Below are positions 1 through 9,196 of a stretch of 64,000 nucleotides of DNA, piece by piece (the stretch's first letter is position 1; each line of letters starts with the position of its first letter). Source of the stretch: Lachnospiraceae bacterium (lineage in GTDB: Bacteria > Bacillota > Clostridia > Lachnospirales > Lachnospiraceae); contig JAFVAL010000024.1 in the NCBI GenBank assembly GCA_017480565.1, positions 1-64,000 on the forward strand. Direction: 5' to 3'. The notes beneath the pieces were generated by a model that saw only the letters and a list, made by a program, of their open reading frames with translations, did not search any database and was not told where the DNA came from. Position numbers and translations under genes: made by a program.

Positions 1-625
1 CCTCATCGGTATCCTCGTCAACTTCATCAGTCTCTTCGTCTACTTCGTCAGTTTCTTCCTCTACCTCATCGGTATTCTCATCGACTTCATCCGTATCTTC
101 GTCTACTTCATCAGTCTCTTCGTCTACCTCGTCGGTTTCTTCGTCTACCTCATCGGTATCCTCGTCAACTTCATCAGTCTCTTCTTCGACTTCGTCGGTA
201 TCTTCATCTACCTCATCGGTATCCTCGTCTACTTCATCAGTATCCTCGTCTACTTCTTCTGTATCTTCATCCGCCTCATCGGTGTCTTCATTTTCTTCTT
301 CTACTTCCGATGAACAATCGTCAAAGTCATCTGTTTCATCGGTCTTTTCATTTGTTTCTTCGGCTTCCTCAGAGACTTCCTCTTTTGTCTCTTCCACTTC
401 TGCAGCGCAGTCATCAAAATCGTCCGCTGCTTCTTCAGCCACCTCTGCACCAGTATCGGCATCGGTTCCCTCTGTGCTCTCAGTCACCTCTTCGGTCTCT
501 TGCGCACAATCCTCGAAATCATCAGCCGCCTCATCAGCCTCACGGCTGTCCACCTGTTCTACAGGCTTCTCTTCCTGCGTCTCTTTGACTTCTTGATTCT
601 TTCTATTTGTAAACTTGAATGCCAT
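1..625 (-). CDS. Acidic heptad-repeat protein, 3' end beyond the window
   Basis: Reading the minus strand from the ATG at 625-623 gives an open frame to the left edge (about 208 codons). It begins MAFKFTNRKNQEVKETQEEK. Residues about 35-115 hold three degenerate repeats of about 31 residues, each with a DDF(E/D)DC motif and thus one conserved cysteine. From about residue 110 on there are about 14 near-perfect heptads of the type DEVDEDT/DEVDEET, which are 21-bp DNA repeats. There is no signal peptide or membrane segment in the visible part. Composition predicts a disordered, very negatively charged protein. It follows the 9127-1072 operon on the same strand, after a 64-bp repeat array. Function unknown. 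The Ser-rich frame on the opposite strand is its shadow. Confidence 0.75.
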   Translation of the reverse strand, partial: MAFKFTNRKNQEVKETQEEKPVEQVDSREADEAADDFEDCAQETEEVTESTEGTDADTGAEVAEEAADDFDDCAAEVEETKEEVSEEAEETNEKTDETDDFDDCSSEVEEENEDTDEADEDTEEVDEDTDEVDEDTDEVDEDTDEVEEETDEVDEDTDEVDEETDEVDEETDEVDEDTDEVDENTDEVEEETDEVDEETDEVDEDTDE

Positions 626-655
626 AATGATGCTCCAATCTGGAATGATGCTTCA

Positions 656-950
656 ATGACTCGCCATCCCATATTTGTCTATTCCAGAGTCAAAGTTTAA
701 CCTAACACAAGCTTTGCTTTTGACTCTGTATCCCTTACTTGTCTGTCTCAGAGTCAAAGCTTATCCCAAACCTAGCTTTGCTCTTGACTCACCAACCTTG
801 ATTTGTCTGTCCCAGAGTCAATGTTCAACTCTAAGACACCCTTGCTTTTGACTCTGTATCCCTTACTTGTCTGTCTCAGAGTCAAAGTTTCCCCCAAACG
901 CGGCGTAATCCAAGACTCGCCAACCATATTTGTCTGTCGCTGAGTCCAAT
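656..950. repeat. Five tandem imperfect 64-bp repeats with internal inverted repeat
   Basis: GACTC starts at 658, 722, 786, 850 and 914, so the period is exactly 64 bp. Each unit also has GAGTC at 687, 751, 815, 879 and 942, so every unit is an inverted repeat GACTC-N24-GAGTC (N23 in the last). Units 2 and 4 are nearly identical over their first 40 bases. Conserved cores include TTGTCTGTC between the arms. The period is not a multiple of three and no frame stays coding, so this is not a protein repeat. The array fills most of the gap between the AAA+ ATPase stop and the acidic-protein start. Confidence 0.85.
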
Positions 951-1071
951 CGCGCACCAAACCCAGGTGCAACCAATCACGCCCAACACCGCACTCCGGG
1001 AAGCTCCCCATACTCTTCACATAAACCAACAGGGCTGCCCTGCAGCAGCCCTGCAATTCCTATGCACAAAT

Positions 1072-2649
1072 TTATACCAAAACTTTTCTCATCTTCGGTC
1101 CGGTCTTCTTCATGCTCAGCTCTTCGCCGCCAATCGGTTTGCCAGATGCCGGTACTGCACGCTCTTTGCCCCAGTCACGGATCGCTTCGATCTTCTCAGG
1201 GCTTGTCTGGGAAAGCGGTACCACGTTGTTAAATGCGGTCACGATGTTTTCCTCATTCAGGACAAAGCGATCATTTGCAAGTGCGCGGTAAGCAAGATCA
1301 CGAACGGTCGACTCAAGGTCAGCGCCTGTGAATCCGTCGGAGATTTCCACGACCTTATCTGCAAATGGTCCTGCAAACTCTACATTCAGATACTTGCGCA
1401 TGTAAAGGGAAAGAATATCTCTTCTCTCGTCTGCCGTCGGAAGGTCAACGAAGAACAGCTCATCAAATCTTCCGCGGCGCAGAAGCTCGGAAGGAAGCAT
1501 CGAAACGTCGTTTGCGGTTGCTACGACGAAGACCTGCTTCTTGCACTCCTGCAGCCAGAACAGGAACTGGCCGACCATACGTGTGGAGACACCGCCGTCT
1601 CCGCCACCGCCGGTTGCACCGGACAAGCCTTTCTCAATCTCGTCGATCCAAAGGATACAAGGAGATACATTTTCTGCGGTTGTCAGAGCATCCTTTAACT
1701 GTTGCTCGGTCTGGCCTACATAGCTGCCCTGCACGGTTGCAAAGTCAAGACGATACAACGGGAGCTTCCAGTTTGCGGAAATGGATTTTGCCGACAGGGA
1801 CTTTCCGCAGCCGGGAACACCGACTAACAGAATGCCGCGCGGCGGCTGCAAGCCTTTGGCTTTGAGTTCATCTCTCTTCTCAGGGGTCAGAAGCTCTTTC
1901 TTCTCGTTGAGCCATTTGCGCAGACCCTCAAGTCCACCGACATCTTTGACGCTCTCGTCGACATCGATTTTCTCAAGGCCGGAGATATCGGAGAAAAGAC
2001 GATCCTTTGCATAATGGATCTCGTCCATGTCCGATTTGCGGATCTGACGGTTTGCAATCAGCGCTGCCATGACGTTCTCGGCTTCGATCTGTGTCACGCC
2101 AGCAAGCGTCGAAGCTGCTTCACGGATGTCCGTGTTGTCCCACTCAATCGGGATCTCGGAACGGTAAGCATCGATGTACTCCTTGATGATACCGTACATT
2201 TCATCCTCATTTGGCAGATCGACCTTGACGATCATGCCCTGTCTCTGCAGCTGATTCCAGACCGGGTTGTTGGTCAGAACGATGACCACGCCGCCAGATT
2301 CATTTGCCAACGTACAAAGTGCAAGGATCTGCTTCGCATCGGAGTTGTCGGTGCTGATGTCCGGCACCTCAGTCAGAACCAGGGTCATATACTGCTTACG
2401 AGCCATCTGCTCCTGCATATAATCGATGGCGCCGTAAATGGACTTGTCCTCGTTGATCATCTTTCCGGAGGTCAGATCATAAAGGCCTTTGGAAAGGGTA
2501 TGCACGTAAAATGGCAGCTGAAGTTCTTCGGAAATGTCCCGAAGGATGGTGAGCGTTCTCGCACGCTCAATGGTATTGACCGCAATAAAAGGAATGCGGG
2601 CAATGGAATATCTGGTTAATAGCTCTTTACATTCTGCTACATTACTCAT
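1072..2649 (-). CDS. Ycf46-like AAA+ ATPase
   Basis: A 525-residue protein whose C-terminal half is a single AAA+ module: Walker A GVPGCGKS at 277-284, Walker B CILWIDEIE at 331-339, sensor-1 ATAND near 378, and the arginine-finger stretch RRGRFDE at 391-397. Order and wording (LVGVPGCGKS, SPCILWIDEIEK, ELLRRGRFDE) match the Ycf46 family. Residues 1-220 resemble the family's degenerate N-terminal domain without a P-loop. Ycf46 proteins are known in cyanobacteria and plastids but their role is poorly defined. No membrane segment. It is the sixth gene of a minus-strand operon, 15 bp after the preceding gene. Inferred role: the remodelling ATPase of the operon's complex. Confidence 0.85.
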   Translation of the reverse strand: MSNVAECKELLTRYSIARIPFIAVNTIERARTLTILRDISEELQLPFYVHTLSKGLYDLTSGKMINEDKSIYGAIDYMQEQMARKQYMTLVLTEVPDISTDNSDAKQILALCTLANESGGVVIVLTNNPVWNQLQRQGMIVKVDLPNEDEMYGIIKEYIDAYRSEIPIEWDNTDIREAASTLAGVTQIEAENVMAALIANRQIRKSDMDEIHYAKDRLFSDISGLEKIDVDESVKDVGGLEGLRKWLNEKKELLTPEKRDELKAKGLQPPRGILLVGVPGCGKSLSAKSISANWKLPLYRLDFATVQGSYVGQTEQQLKDALTTAENVSPCILWIDEIEKGLSGATGGGGDGGVSTRMVGQFLFWLQECKKQVFVVATANDVSMLPSELLRRGRFDELFFVDLPTADERRDILSLYMRKYLNVEFAGPFADKVVEISDGFTGADLESTVRDLAYRALANDRFVLNEENIVTAFNNVVPLSQTSPEKIEAIRDWGKERAVPASGKPIGGEELSMKKTGPKMRKVLV

Positions 2650-2664
2650 TTAGGGTACCTCGAC

Positions 2665-3123
2665 TTAGAAAGAATTGACTTTGTTCGACCGAATGATGCT
2701 GGCAAGCTTGCCGGTACGGTCTCTTTTCGCGGAATCTTCCAGAGAATTCTGAACACTGTCCGCCTGCTCAAGCACCAGACGCACATACTGTGCGCGGTCC
2801 TTCTCGGGGATCACAGGGACATTGATGGCCTTGGTCAAGAAGGAAAACTCCTTGCGCAGTGCCATTAACGACTGTACCAGGACCCTCTCCTGACCACCGG
2901 CACGACCCATTTCCTTCTGGAAACGGTCTGTCGCCGTGTTCATTCTGGTGTTGATCGCTTCGACGAGCTTCTTGGAGAAACGCTCTGCGACACCAGACTG
3001 CCACTGGAGGGATCCTCGCTGCATCGCAGCGAGAATCGTCTCGTCATCGGCTTTTTTATTCTTCAGTGCATCTAACACTGCAACCCATTCTGCATAGGTT
3101 TTAGGGGGATTGATCGTAGCCAT
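2665..3123 (-). CDS. Small helical hypothetical protein
   Basis: 152 residues, no recognised family. Composition suggests an all-helical soluble protein with alternating charge (e.g. KKLVEAINTRMN, VLEQADSVQNSLEDS) and no cysteines. Its start overlaps the preceding stop in a TGATG arrangement (ATG at 3123-3121), which implies translational coupling and matched expression with the zinc-ribbon protein upstream. The Ycf46-like ATPase begins 15 bp downstream. It could be an adaptor for that ATPase, but only position supports this. Confidence 0.7.
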   Translation of the reverse strand: MATINPPKTYAEWVAVLDALKNKKADDETILAAMQRGSLQWQSGVAERFSKKLVEAINTRMNTATDRFQKEMGRAGGQERVLVQSLMALRKEFSFLTKAINVPVIPEKDRAQYVRLVLEQADSVQNSLEDSAKRDRTGKLASIIRSNKVNSF

Positions 3124-3731
3124 CAGTGTTTCTTCCTCCTTACCATGACCTGCGGCGGCTCAATGGTCCACTCCGGAAGACCCTGTGCAAAGACAGCTTC
3201 CGGCTCTTTATACCAGCCGTCATGGGACTTCTGGGATGCCTTCTGCGGCTTTGCAGCCTCAAATGCAGGCTTGACTTCCTTCGGCGCAGCCTTCTCTTCC
3301 ACGTTTTTCACCGGCATCTCTCTCTTCTTCACCGGGTTAAATGCTGCTGCGGGCTGATCTTCTTTTCCGGTCTCAGCCTTCACCTCTCCAGCCCCGGTTG
3401 GAGGCAGGAAAGATCTCTTCTTCGCTGCACCAAACGCAGGCGTATTGTTATCTGCCGGTGCAAATGCAGCCGCAGATTCTTTCACTTCTTCTTTGACTTC
3501 TTCCTTCACCGGAGCGAATGCGCTCTCGGTTGCGGTCTCTTTTACGGTTTCAAATGCAGTCTCAGCCGCCGTTTCGGCCTCTTCTTTTACCACAGGTACA
3601 TCAATCAGGGATGTTCCGCAGGCAAAGCAGAACCTGCTGTCGGCTTGGTTTCTTGCCCCGCAACCCGGGCAGATCTTTTCCTGACCGGAGACTACGGCAT
3701 TCAGTACATTAACGTCCATAACAATCTCCAT
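3123..3731 (-). CDS. Zinc-ribbon protein with long disordered tail
   Basis: 202 residues. Residues about 18-42 form a zinc ribbon, CPGCGARNQADSRFCFACG (CxxC-x12-CxxC). The rest is low complexity, rich in Ala, Glu, Lys, Pro and Val, with recurring AFxPVK-type segments (AFAPVKEE, AAFNPVKKRE), and ends in the basic VRRKKH. A small ordered patch (HDGWYKEPEAVF...LPEWTIEPP) sits near the C-terminus. No membrane segment. It follows the coiled-coil membrane protein by 4 bp and is coupled to the 152-residue protein. The ORF may start at MDVNVLNAV, four codons in. Family unknown beyond the zinc ribbon. Confidence 0.75.
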   Translation of the reverse strand: MEIVMDVNVLNAVVSGQEKICPGCGARNQADSRFCFACGTSLIDVPVVKEEAETAAETAFETVKETATESAFAPVKEEVKEEVKESAAAFAPADNNTPAFGAAKKRSFLPPTGAGEVKAETGKEDQPAAAFNPVKKREMPVKNVEEKAAPKEVKPAFEAAKPQKASQKSHDGWYKEPEAVFAQGLPEWTIEPPQVMVRRKKH

Positions 3732-3735
3732 TCTA

Positions 3736-5463
3736 TTAGTTCACGCGAATTCTGCGGTTAGTGTCAGCAAGCTTTCTGACGTACTGCTCCGGGTTGACCT
3801 GCTCTAAGAAGTCGAGTACATTCTGGCTCTCGGCGTCTTTCTCTTCGAAGGCCATACGGAAATCAACGACTTCTGCGATCGTTGCCCGGATAATCTGTGT
3901 GCCATTGGTACGTTTATTCTCGCACTGATTCTCAATGTTCTGGCGGGTGGTCTCAATCTGTTTCTTCTTGGAGAAATGATAGATCACCATACCGATACCG
4001 GCGACAATCGCGATAAATCCGAGGAAACCGTGATGCGCAAGCATCATAATCAGACCTACGACACCGATGGCGATGCCGGCATACATTGCATACTGCTCAA
4101 ACATCGACATCTTACACTTGTCAAGTGCTGCTGCTTTCTCTCTGTCTACTAACTCATTAAACTGACGAACGTGCGTCTCTTCGTCGCTGCCATCCTGGGT
4201 CTTGTCGTTATAAGTATCGACATTGAGCTCGATCTCAAACGGAATCTTCGCACGGTTCTGCGCGATGATATCATTGTACGCATCCGTGATCCAGTCCTTG
4301 GTCAGGGCGATCGCAAACTTCTGGGTAGAAACACTTGCATGAGAGCTCTCCGGCTTCATCGCAGCATCGGTAAGAAGCTGTGTGAAATCCTTATGCGTCT
4401 CAAATGCGGTCTGTTCGATGGCCATATTCTGACGGGCACGGTCGACATCGCCGTCAAACTCCACGACCATCTCGTTGTACTTCATCTCTCTGCGAATCGG
4501 CAGCTCTTCGTCATCGAACTCTGTTACGAGGCTATTTAAGATATCATCCAACTGCTCTTTTAACGTATCTGTGGAGACTTCCTGCGAGAAGATACCATCG
4601 AGATAATTGTACATGATCGCATGAAGATTTGCCCCCTCCATGATGTCTTCCAGGACAGGCCAGGTGTGGCTGTACTTGCGAAGATAGGTGTACTCGCTGG
4701 TATCGACAGGCTCTCTCTTTAAGTTGATTGCGTCAGACCACTGACTGATCTGCTGCTCCACGAATCCCGGCTTATCGGACAAATGATCTAACCAAGCCTC
4801 AATCTGCTTGGAAACCACACCCTCACTGTCGGTTCCTAAAAGTCCGCTTGCAAATGCATCCAAAATGATGACGGTCTTACGATCCAGATTCTCCTCATCC
4901 TGGTTCTCTAAGAAGCGCTGCGTCCACTTAAGCGCCGCCTGCTTTCTGTCCGCTCTGCGGCAAATGAGTGCGAAGAACAAGGAAGTCTTCTCATCGTCTC
5001 TCTTGATTGCCTCACGGACTGCCTTGTCCGCAAGTTCCGGTTGATTGTTGATCCATGCGGCCAGAGCAACCAAAGCAGGTGCCAGCCAGTAACCGGGCGT
5101 GGAAATCATCAGTTCTTCCGAAGCATTGCTGATAGTCTCATTCTTGACGATACCAAGATCATCTGCCTGCAGGATACCGGTTGCGGTTCTTCTGACTACA
5201 TCATAATGCCCAAACTGCTTATCCATTTTGAGCTGAAGGTCAACCAGACGGTTCTGCGCGTCCTGCTTATTGTTGACTCTCTGCTGGTAACTGATGTAGT
5301 TTTTAAAGTCCTGTGCCAGTTGTCCGATCTCATCATAGACAACTTTTACGTTGTCATTTGTCGTATTAATATTCGAGTTGACAACGTCCAGATCCTGATG
5401 GATAACATTCAGGTTGTTCTCAATCGCGTTTAGATTCGCAGCGCTGATTGTATAATCTGCCAT
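3736..5463 (-). CDS. Coiled-coil protein with two C-terminal membrane segments
   Basis: 575 residues, not recognised. Residues about 5-75 are Asn-rich and heptad-like (NAIENNLNVIHQDLDVVNSN...), a likely coiled coil. A long soluble helical region follows to about 460. Two adjacent hydrophobic stretches (YAGIAIGVVGLIMMLA and FIAIVAGIGMVIYHF) form a hairpin near 470-505, followed by a basic KKK stop-transfer and a helical tail. Both large domains would face the cytoplasm. It lies third in the operon, 21 bp after the HerA-type ATPase gene and 4 bp before the zinc-ribbon gene. Inferred role: membrane anchor or scaffold of the cluster's complex. Confidence 0.75.
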   Translation of the reverse strand: MADYTISAANLNAIENNLNVIHQDLDVVNSNINTTNDNVKVVYDEIGQLAQDFKNYISYQQRVNNKQDAQNRLVDLQLKMDKQFGHYDVVRRTATGILQADDLGIVKNETISNASEELMISTPGYWLAPALVALAAWINNQPELADKAVREAIKRDDEKTSLFFALICRRADRKQAALKWTQRFLENQDEENLDRKTVIILDAFASGLLGTDSEGVVSKQIEAWLDHLSDKPGFVEQQISQWSDAINLKREPVDTSEYTYLRKYSHTWPVLEDIMEGANLHAIMYNYLDGIFSQEVSTDTLKEQLDDILNSLVTEFDDEELPIRREMKYNEMVVEFDGDVDRARQNMAIEQTAFETHKDFTQLLTDAAMKPESSHASVSTQKFAIALTKDWITDAYNDIIAQNRAKIPFEIELNVDTYNDKTQDGSDEETHVRQFNELVDREKAAALDKCKMSMFEQYAMYAGIAIGVVGLIMMLAHHGFLGFIAIVAGIGMVIYHFSKKKQIETTRQNIENQCENKRTNGTQIIRATIAEVVDFRMAFEEKDAESQNVLDFLEQVNPEQYVRKLADTNRRIRVN

Positions 5464-5484
5464 TTACCCCATCCTCCTTATACA

Positions 5485-8145
5485 TTAATGATTGTGTTTA
5501 TATCTCAGATAGCCGGCGATATATTTCTGTCTCTGGCCATCGTTCAGATCTTTTTTCTCGGCGAGCAAAGTTCCCAACAGACAGATCTCCTCCATCGGAT
5601 CTGTCAGATTTGCAGGCTTCATCAGATTCGAATGCACGAAGGCATTGAGCGAAACCTCGGAAAAGCCCTTTCCCGCCAAATTCTCCAAAACTCGTTCGAC
5701 CGACACCTTCTCATTCAGGTACGATCTCACCTTCTCATAATGTTTGCAACGGTGCTCACAGTACGCGCACCCGGCATGATGAGAAATCACATCGTCATAG
5801 TCTTTTGCAATGTTATAGACCCGGTTTCTGGCCTCCTTAATGACGTCCTGACGATTCTTATCATAAAATGATGTCACAAGGGGCAGTTTTACGCACTTTG
5901 GCCGGTTATCGCCCTCTGCATAGACCGCCGCATAACCTCTGCGCAGCGAGCTTAGATACTCGATCTGCTCCGGGTTCATGTTCATGGCCCGCCCGATCGT
6001 CTCACGGTCCTCCTGCGCAACCGTCCGGTGCACGATCTTTAAGTTCGTATTCTTGATCGTATCCGGTGCCAGCTTTGTCGGAATCTGGTCTGCGATCAGG
6101 ATGCCCTGGCCGAATGTACGGATCTCAGCAAGCAAGTTACAGAAGAACTCGACGGACTTTGCCTTGGTGCTTCCGCCTTCCCCGCCTTCGGATACATTTT
6201 TCAAAAGGCGGTGCGCTTCCTCAACCATCAAAATGTGCGAGAGATCCTTGCTTCCTTTGGTCATCAACGACTTTCGGTACTCATAAAGCTGTACCAGCAA
6301 GATACCGATAACAAAGGACTTCGTCTCATCATCGCCCAGGTCTTCCAGCTCCATCACCACTGGTCGCTGCAAAAGTTCTCCGATCGGCACGGACTTCGGT
6401 GTGTTTAACATGGCGCCTTTGCCGCCGATCATCAGCGAGTAGACACGCGCCTGCAGTGCGGCTTTGACGTTGGACTGCACTTCCTGGTGATAACCCATAT
6501 CATCCACGATCACATCGATCTTGTTGTACAGATCGGAAAGTGTCGGATACAGTTTCAATCCGTAGCGGTTCTTGTTTTCCACGATGTCCCAGCCACGGTC
6601 ACTGTAGATCTCATAGACCGCTTTCTCCAGAATGTAAGGCATCGGCGGATACAAATCAAAGGCCGCCTTAAACGTGGAGAGCAGATAGTCAATATGCGTC
6701 TGCAGGGAGATGCCCGGGTTGGTCTCAAACGGATTGATGCGGTAACGCACGGACGTCTCCTTTGCCTCCGCACCCAGCGTAAAGACGATCAGATCTTCAA
6801 ATCCCTTGATGTTGCGAAGCTCCCAATATTCACGCTTCGCGGACTCAATGACCAGGAACGGAATCTTCTCTTTGTTCCACAAGGTGCTTAAGATGGACTT
6901 GGACGTGTTTGTCTTACCACCGCCGGTGATGCCGATGATCAGGGCATGTCTGGTAAAATCATTCTTCTCGACACAGTAAGTGTTGTCCGTCGACGCCGCT
7001 TCATTTCTGCCCGCAGTTCGGATATCCCCGATCGGAACCGGATGCTTTTGCTTGCCGCGCATGCGGTTGGAGACATCAAATTCCACATATTCATCGATAT
7101 AATATCCGGAAAATTCCTTGATCGGCAGCTGGCAGATCGTTGCGAGCTGATCACTGTTTAAGATCGTCTGATACTTGTAAATATAAAGTGTGATTGCATT
7201 CTGAAGGCCCTGACGCATCCATCTTCCAAGCGGATGAATGTCAGGGTTCTCAATCAGGTCTGCCATCATATAAGTGTTGACTAAAACGTCATGAATAGAA
7301 TTGTAATCGATGACGCGAAGCGGCTCGGGCTTGGAATCATCCCCGGAGTAAGCCGCCTTGATCAGATTGCCAAGACGCCTTGCATCCAGCTGATTGTCCG
7401 AAGCATAATAGCCGTTGACACGCCACATTCCTCTGGCGACACCGGTCTGTAAAATCTTCTCCAGTCTCTCCAGATTGTCAAAATAATTCTTGCTTGCAAA
7501 ATCCTGACGCTGCGCGGACGTATTGCCCATCGCACCGCCGGTAATGGTCTGGTTGATTAAGGAGAAGACATCCGCCATCTCTTCTAAAATCTTATCATGG
7601 CCAAATGTCACCGCAAGATTCGAGATACCGGAAGCAATCACGGCGTAGGTGAAATTCTTTCCCTGCATGCCGCGGCAAATGCTCTCGATCTGCTCGGTGT
7701 GCTTCTCTTCGCCTGTCTTATCCGTAGGAATTCCGGTAAACATGCCGCCGAACTTGCTCGGACAAAACCGCAGCGGGTTACTGTAGACCGGCTCTGTCTC
7801 CATACCCGGAAACATCGATTCATACGAAGACTTTACGCTCTCTAAGAGGATCTTCATCGTACCGATGTAGACAGAGATCCCCTGCTCATTTCCAATGATA
7901 AGAAAGGCAAAAGGCACGCCGTGTCTGGCGCATCCATTTAACACATCGCCGATTAACGAAGTGATCTGGAAACCCTTGCCCTCTTCCCAAAACCGGGAGA
8001 TTCCGTGAATCCGGAAAAACTCCATATTTCTGCATTCCTCATAGCCATTGGAAAGAAAATTGCCATTCGGAATCAGGTCCAAATCTTTGCGGCAAAGCGC
8101 GTAATTGCGCTCCGCCGATGAATATGCTGCCCTGTACTGATCCAT
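5485..8145 (-). CDS. HerA/DUF87-type P-loop ATPase
   Basis: 886 residues. The FtsK-HerA class P-loop core has Walker A GITGGGKT at 405-412 and Walker B HILMVEEAH at 637-645, followed by IADQIPTKL, a typical post-Walker-B segment of this class. HerA-type ATPases form hexamers that move DNA or protein. Residues 1-390 are a large unassigned region. Near the C-terminus a CAYCEHRCKH cysteine cluster could bind metal. No NurA, SIR2 or DUF4297 nuclease partner lies next to it, so the known HerA defence or repair pairings do not apply. Second gene of the operon, 25 bp from the first. The start is supported by a GGGGAG site. Confidence 0.85.
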   Translation of the reverse strand: MDQYRAAYSSAERNYALCRKDLDLIPNGNFLSNGYEECRNMEFFRIHGISRFWEEGKGFQITSLIGDVLNGCARHGVPFAFLIIGNEQGISVYIGTMKILLESVKSSYESMFPGMETEPVYSNPLRFCPSKFGGMFTGIPTDKTGEEKHTEQIESICRGMQGKNFTYAVIASGISNLAVTFGHDKILEEMADVFSLINQTITGGAMGNTSAQRQDFASKNYFDNLERLEKILQTGVARGMWRVNGYYASDNQLDARRLGNLIKAAYSGDDSKPEPLRVIDYNSIHDVLVNTYMMADLIENPDIHPLGRWMRQGLQNAITLYIYKYQTILNSDQLATICQLPIKEFSGYYIDEYVEFDVSNRMRGKQKHPVPIGDIRTAGRNEAASTDNTYCVEKNDFTRHALIIGITGGGKTNTSKSILSTLWNKEKIPFLVIESAKREYWELRNIKGFEDLIVFTLGAEAKETSVRYRINPFETNPGISLQTHIDYLLSTFKAAFDLYPPMPYILEKAVYEIYSDRGWDIVENKNRYGLKLYPTLSDLYNKIDVIVDDMGYHQEVQSNVKAALQARVYSLMIGGKGAMLNTPKSVPIGELLQRPVVMELEDLGDDETKSFVIGILLVQLYEYRKSLMTKGSKDLSHILMVEEAHRLLKNVSEGGEGGSTKAKSVEFFCNLLAEIRTFGQGILIADQIPTKLAPDTIKNTNLKIVHRTVAQEDRETIGRAMNMNPEQIEYLSSLRRGYAAVYAEGDNRPKCVKLPLVTSFYDKNRQDVIKEARNRVYNIAKDYDDVISHHAGCAYCEHRCKHYEKVRSYLNEKVSVERVLENLAGKGFSEVSLNAFVHSNLMKPANLTDPMEEICLLGTLLAEKKDLNDGQRQKYIAGYLRYKHNH

Positions 8146-8170
8146 CTCGTTCTCCCCTCACTCGAATGAA

Positions 8171-9127
8171 TTAGTGTCTTCTAAACAATCCTCCGATGAT
8201 ACTAAATACCATCGCGATAAATGCCCCCAAAATCTTGATCACAAGAGGCAGGTTGGTCAGGCAAAGGATACCGACGATGATCCAGATAATGGTGCTTGTG
8301 CTAAGCCCGCCAAGCCCCATGATTACGGTTGCTAACAGCGCGATGACGATAAGCGCAAGAATCCGGATAATGGCAGCGCTGATCGCACCCTGCGGGGTAA
8401 CGATCGTACCACTTGCAACGTTCTTGATGCTCTTCGCAACGATGTTGTTGCTGCGGTCTCTCTTACCGTAGACTTCCACCTGGTTATTCTCCGCAACCGT
8501 TCCAGCGGTCACCTTACCGTAAATGACCACCTGATCGCACGCATTGCCCTGCGCATTCATGGAAGTGCCGGTATAGTCCGGGAAAACCTGGAAGCTTGTC
8601 ACTTCATTGTCCAAGGTAAATGGAGCGCCAAGGAAAATGGAGCGAATAATCTTCACTAAGATTGATCTCTCTTCTTTATCGGTCACCAAATTCTTGATGA
8701 TACCCGAAGTCTCAGGACCGCCCTTGGCAATCGCCTGTGTCTGGGACTGCGTCTGCGTAGGAACTGGAGTCTGTACCGTCGTAGCAGCTTGTCCCGGTCG
8801 ATAAACCTGTACATTGGAACTGCCCGTATCCTGCACCGTCATGTCATTGCCGTAAGGATCCACGTTCGCTACAGCGTTGTTCGTAGTTGCGGCTCCGCCG
8901 ATCAAGACCTTACGTCCGGCACCGCTTCTGGGCTGGTACGTAGAGGTAGATGATGCTCCGCCCTGTCTGGTATTTGCATTGTTGTTGTTCTGCCCTCCGT
9001 AGATCACTCTCGTCGGCCCCTGCAGGCTCGCAGCATAAGGATCCTGTCCGATCGCGCAAAGCTCACAGACATCTCCCGGGTTCTCAACAACATTGACTCC
9101 ACAATTCACACAATAATATGTCCCCAT
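8171..9127 (-). CDS. Zinc-ribbon membrane protein, first gene of the cluster
   Basis: 318 residues. The N-terminus has a zinc ribbon with Cys6, Cys9, Cys21 and Cys24 (CVNC and CELC). Residues about 30-135 are low complexity (Thr, Gln, Asn, Ser). A compact region follows at about 140-245 (LVTDKEERSILVKIIRSIFL...). Two or three hydrophobic segments at about 250-315 end in the basic RRH, so it is C-terminally membrane anchored. The ATG is preceded by AAGGGG. As the promoter-proximal gene it probably sets expression of all six. No family assigned. Confidence 0.75.
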   Translation of the reverse strand: MGTYYCVNCGVNVVENPGDVCELCAIGQDPYAASLQGPTRVIYGGQNNNNANTRQGGASSTSTYQPRSGAGRKVLIGGAATTNNAVANVDPYGNDMTVQDTGSSNVQVYRPGQAATTVQTPVPTQTQSQTQAIAKGGPETSGIIKNLVTDKEERSILVKIIRSIFLGAPFTLDNEVTSFQVFPDYTGTSMNAQGNACDQVVIYGKVTAGTVAENNQVEVYGKRDRSNNIVAKSIKNVASGTIVTPQGAISAAIIRILALIVIALLATVIMGLGGLSTSTIIWIIVGILCLTNLPLVIKILGAFIAMVFSIIGGLFRRH

Positions 9128-9196
9128 AGGTCATCCCCTTCCTCGACAATTCAATTTAATTTTTGCTTTAACTAACACTATGACAATCTAAACTTC

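Noticed and set aside
282..596. Plus-strand Ser-rich frame
   Set aside because: It is the antisense of the acidic heptad-repeat gene; the minus strand has the sensible start and codon use.
1..950. CRISPR array
   Set aside because: The 21-bp repeats are coding heptads, and the 64-bp units have similar rather than unique spacers; no cas genes are in the window.
772..1056. 94-codon minus-strand frame through the 64-bp repeats
   Set aside because: The repeat period is not a multiple of three, so each unit is read in another frame; no ribosome site.
5485..8145. Conjugation or HerA-NurA repair system
   Set aside because: No relaxase, coupling protein, NurA or other nuclease gene is adjacent.
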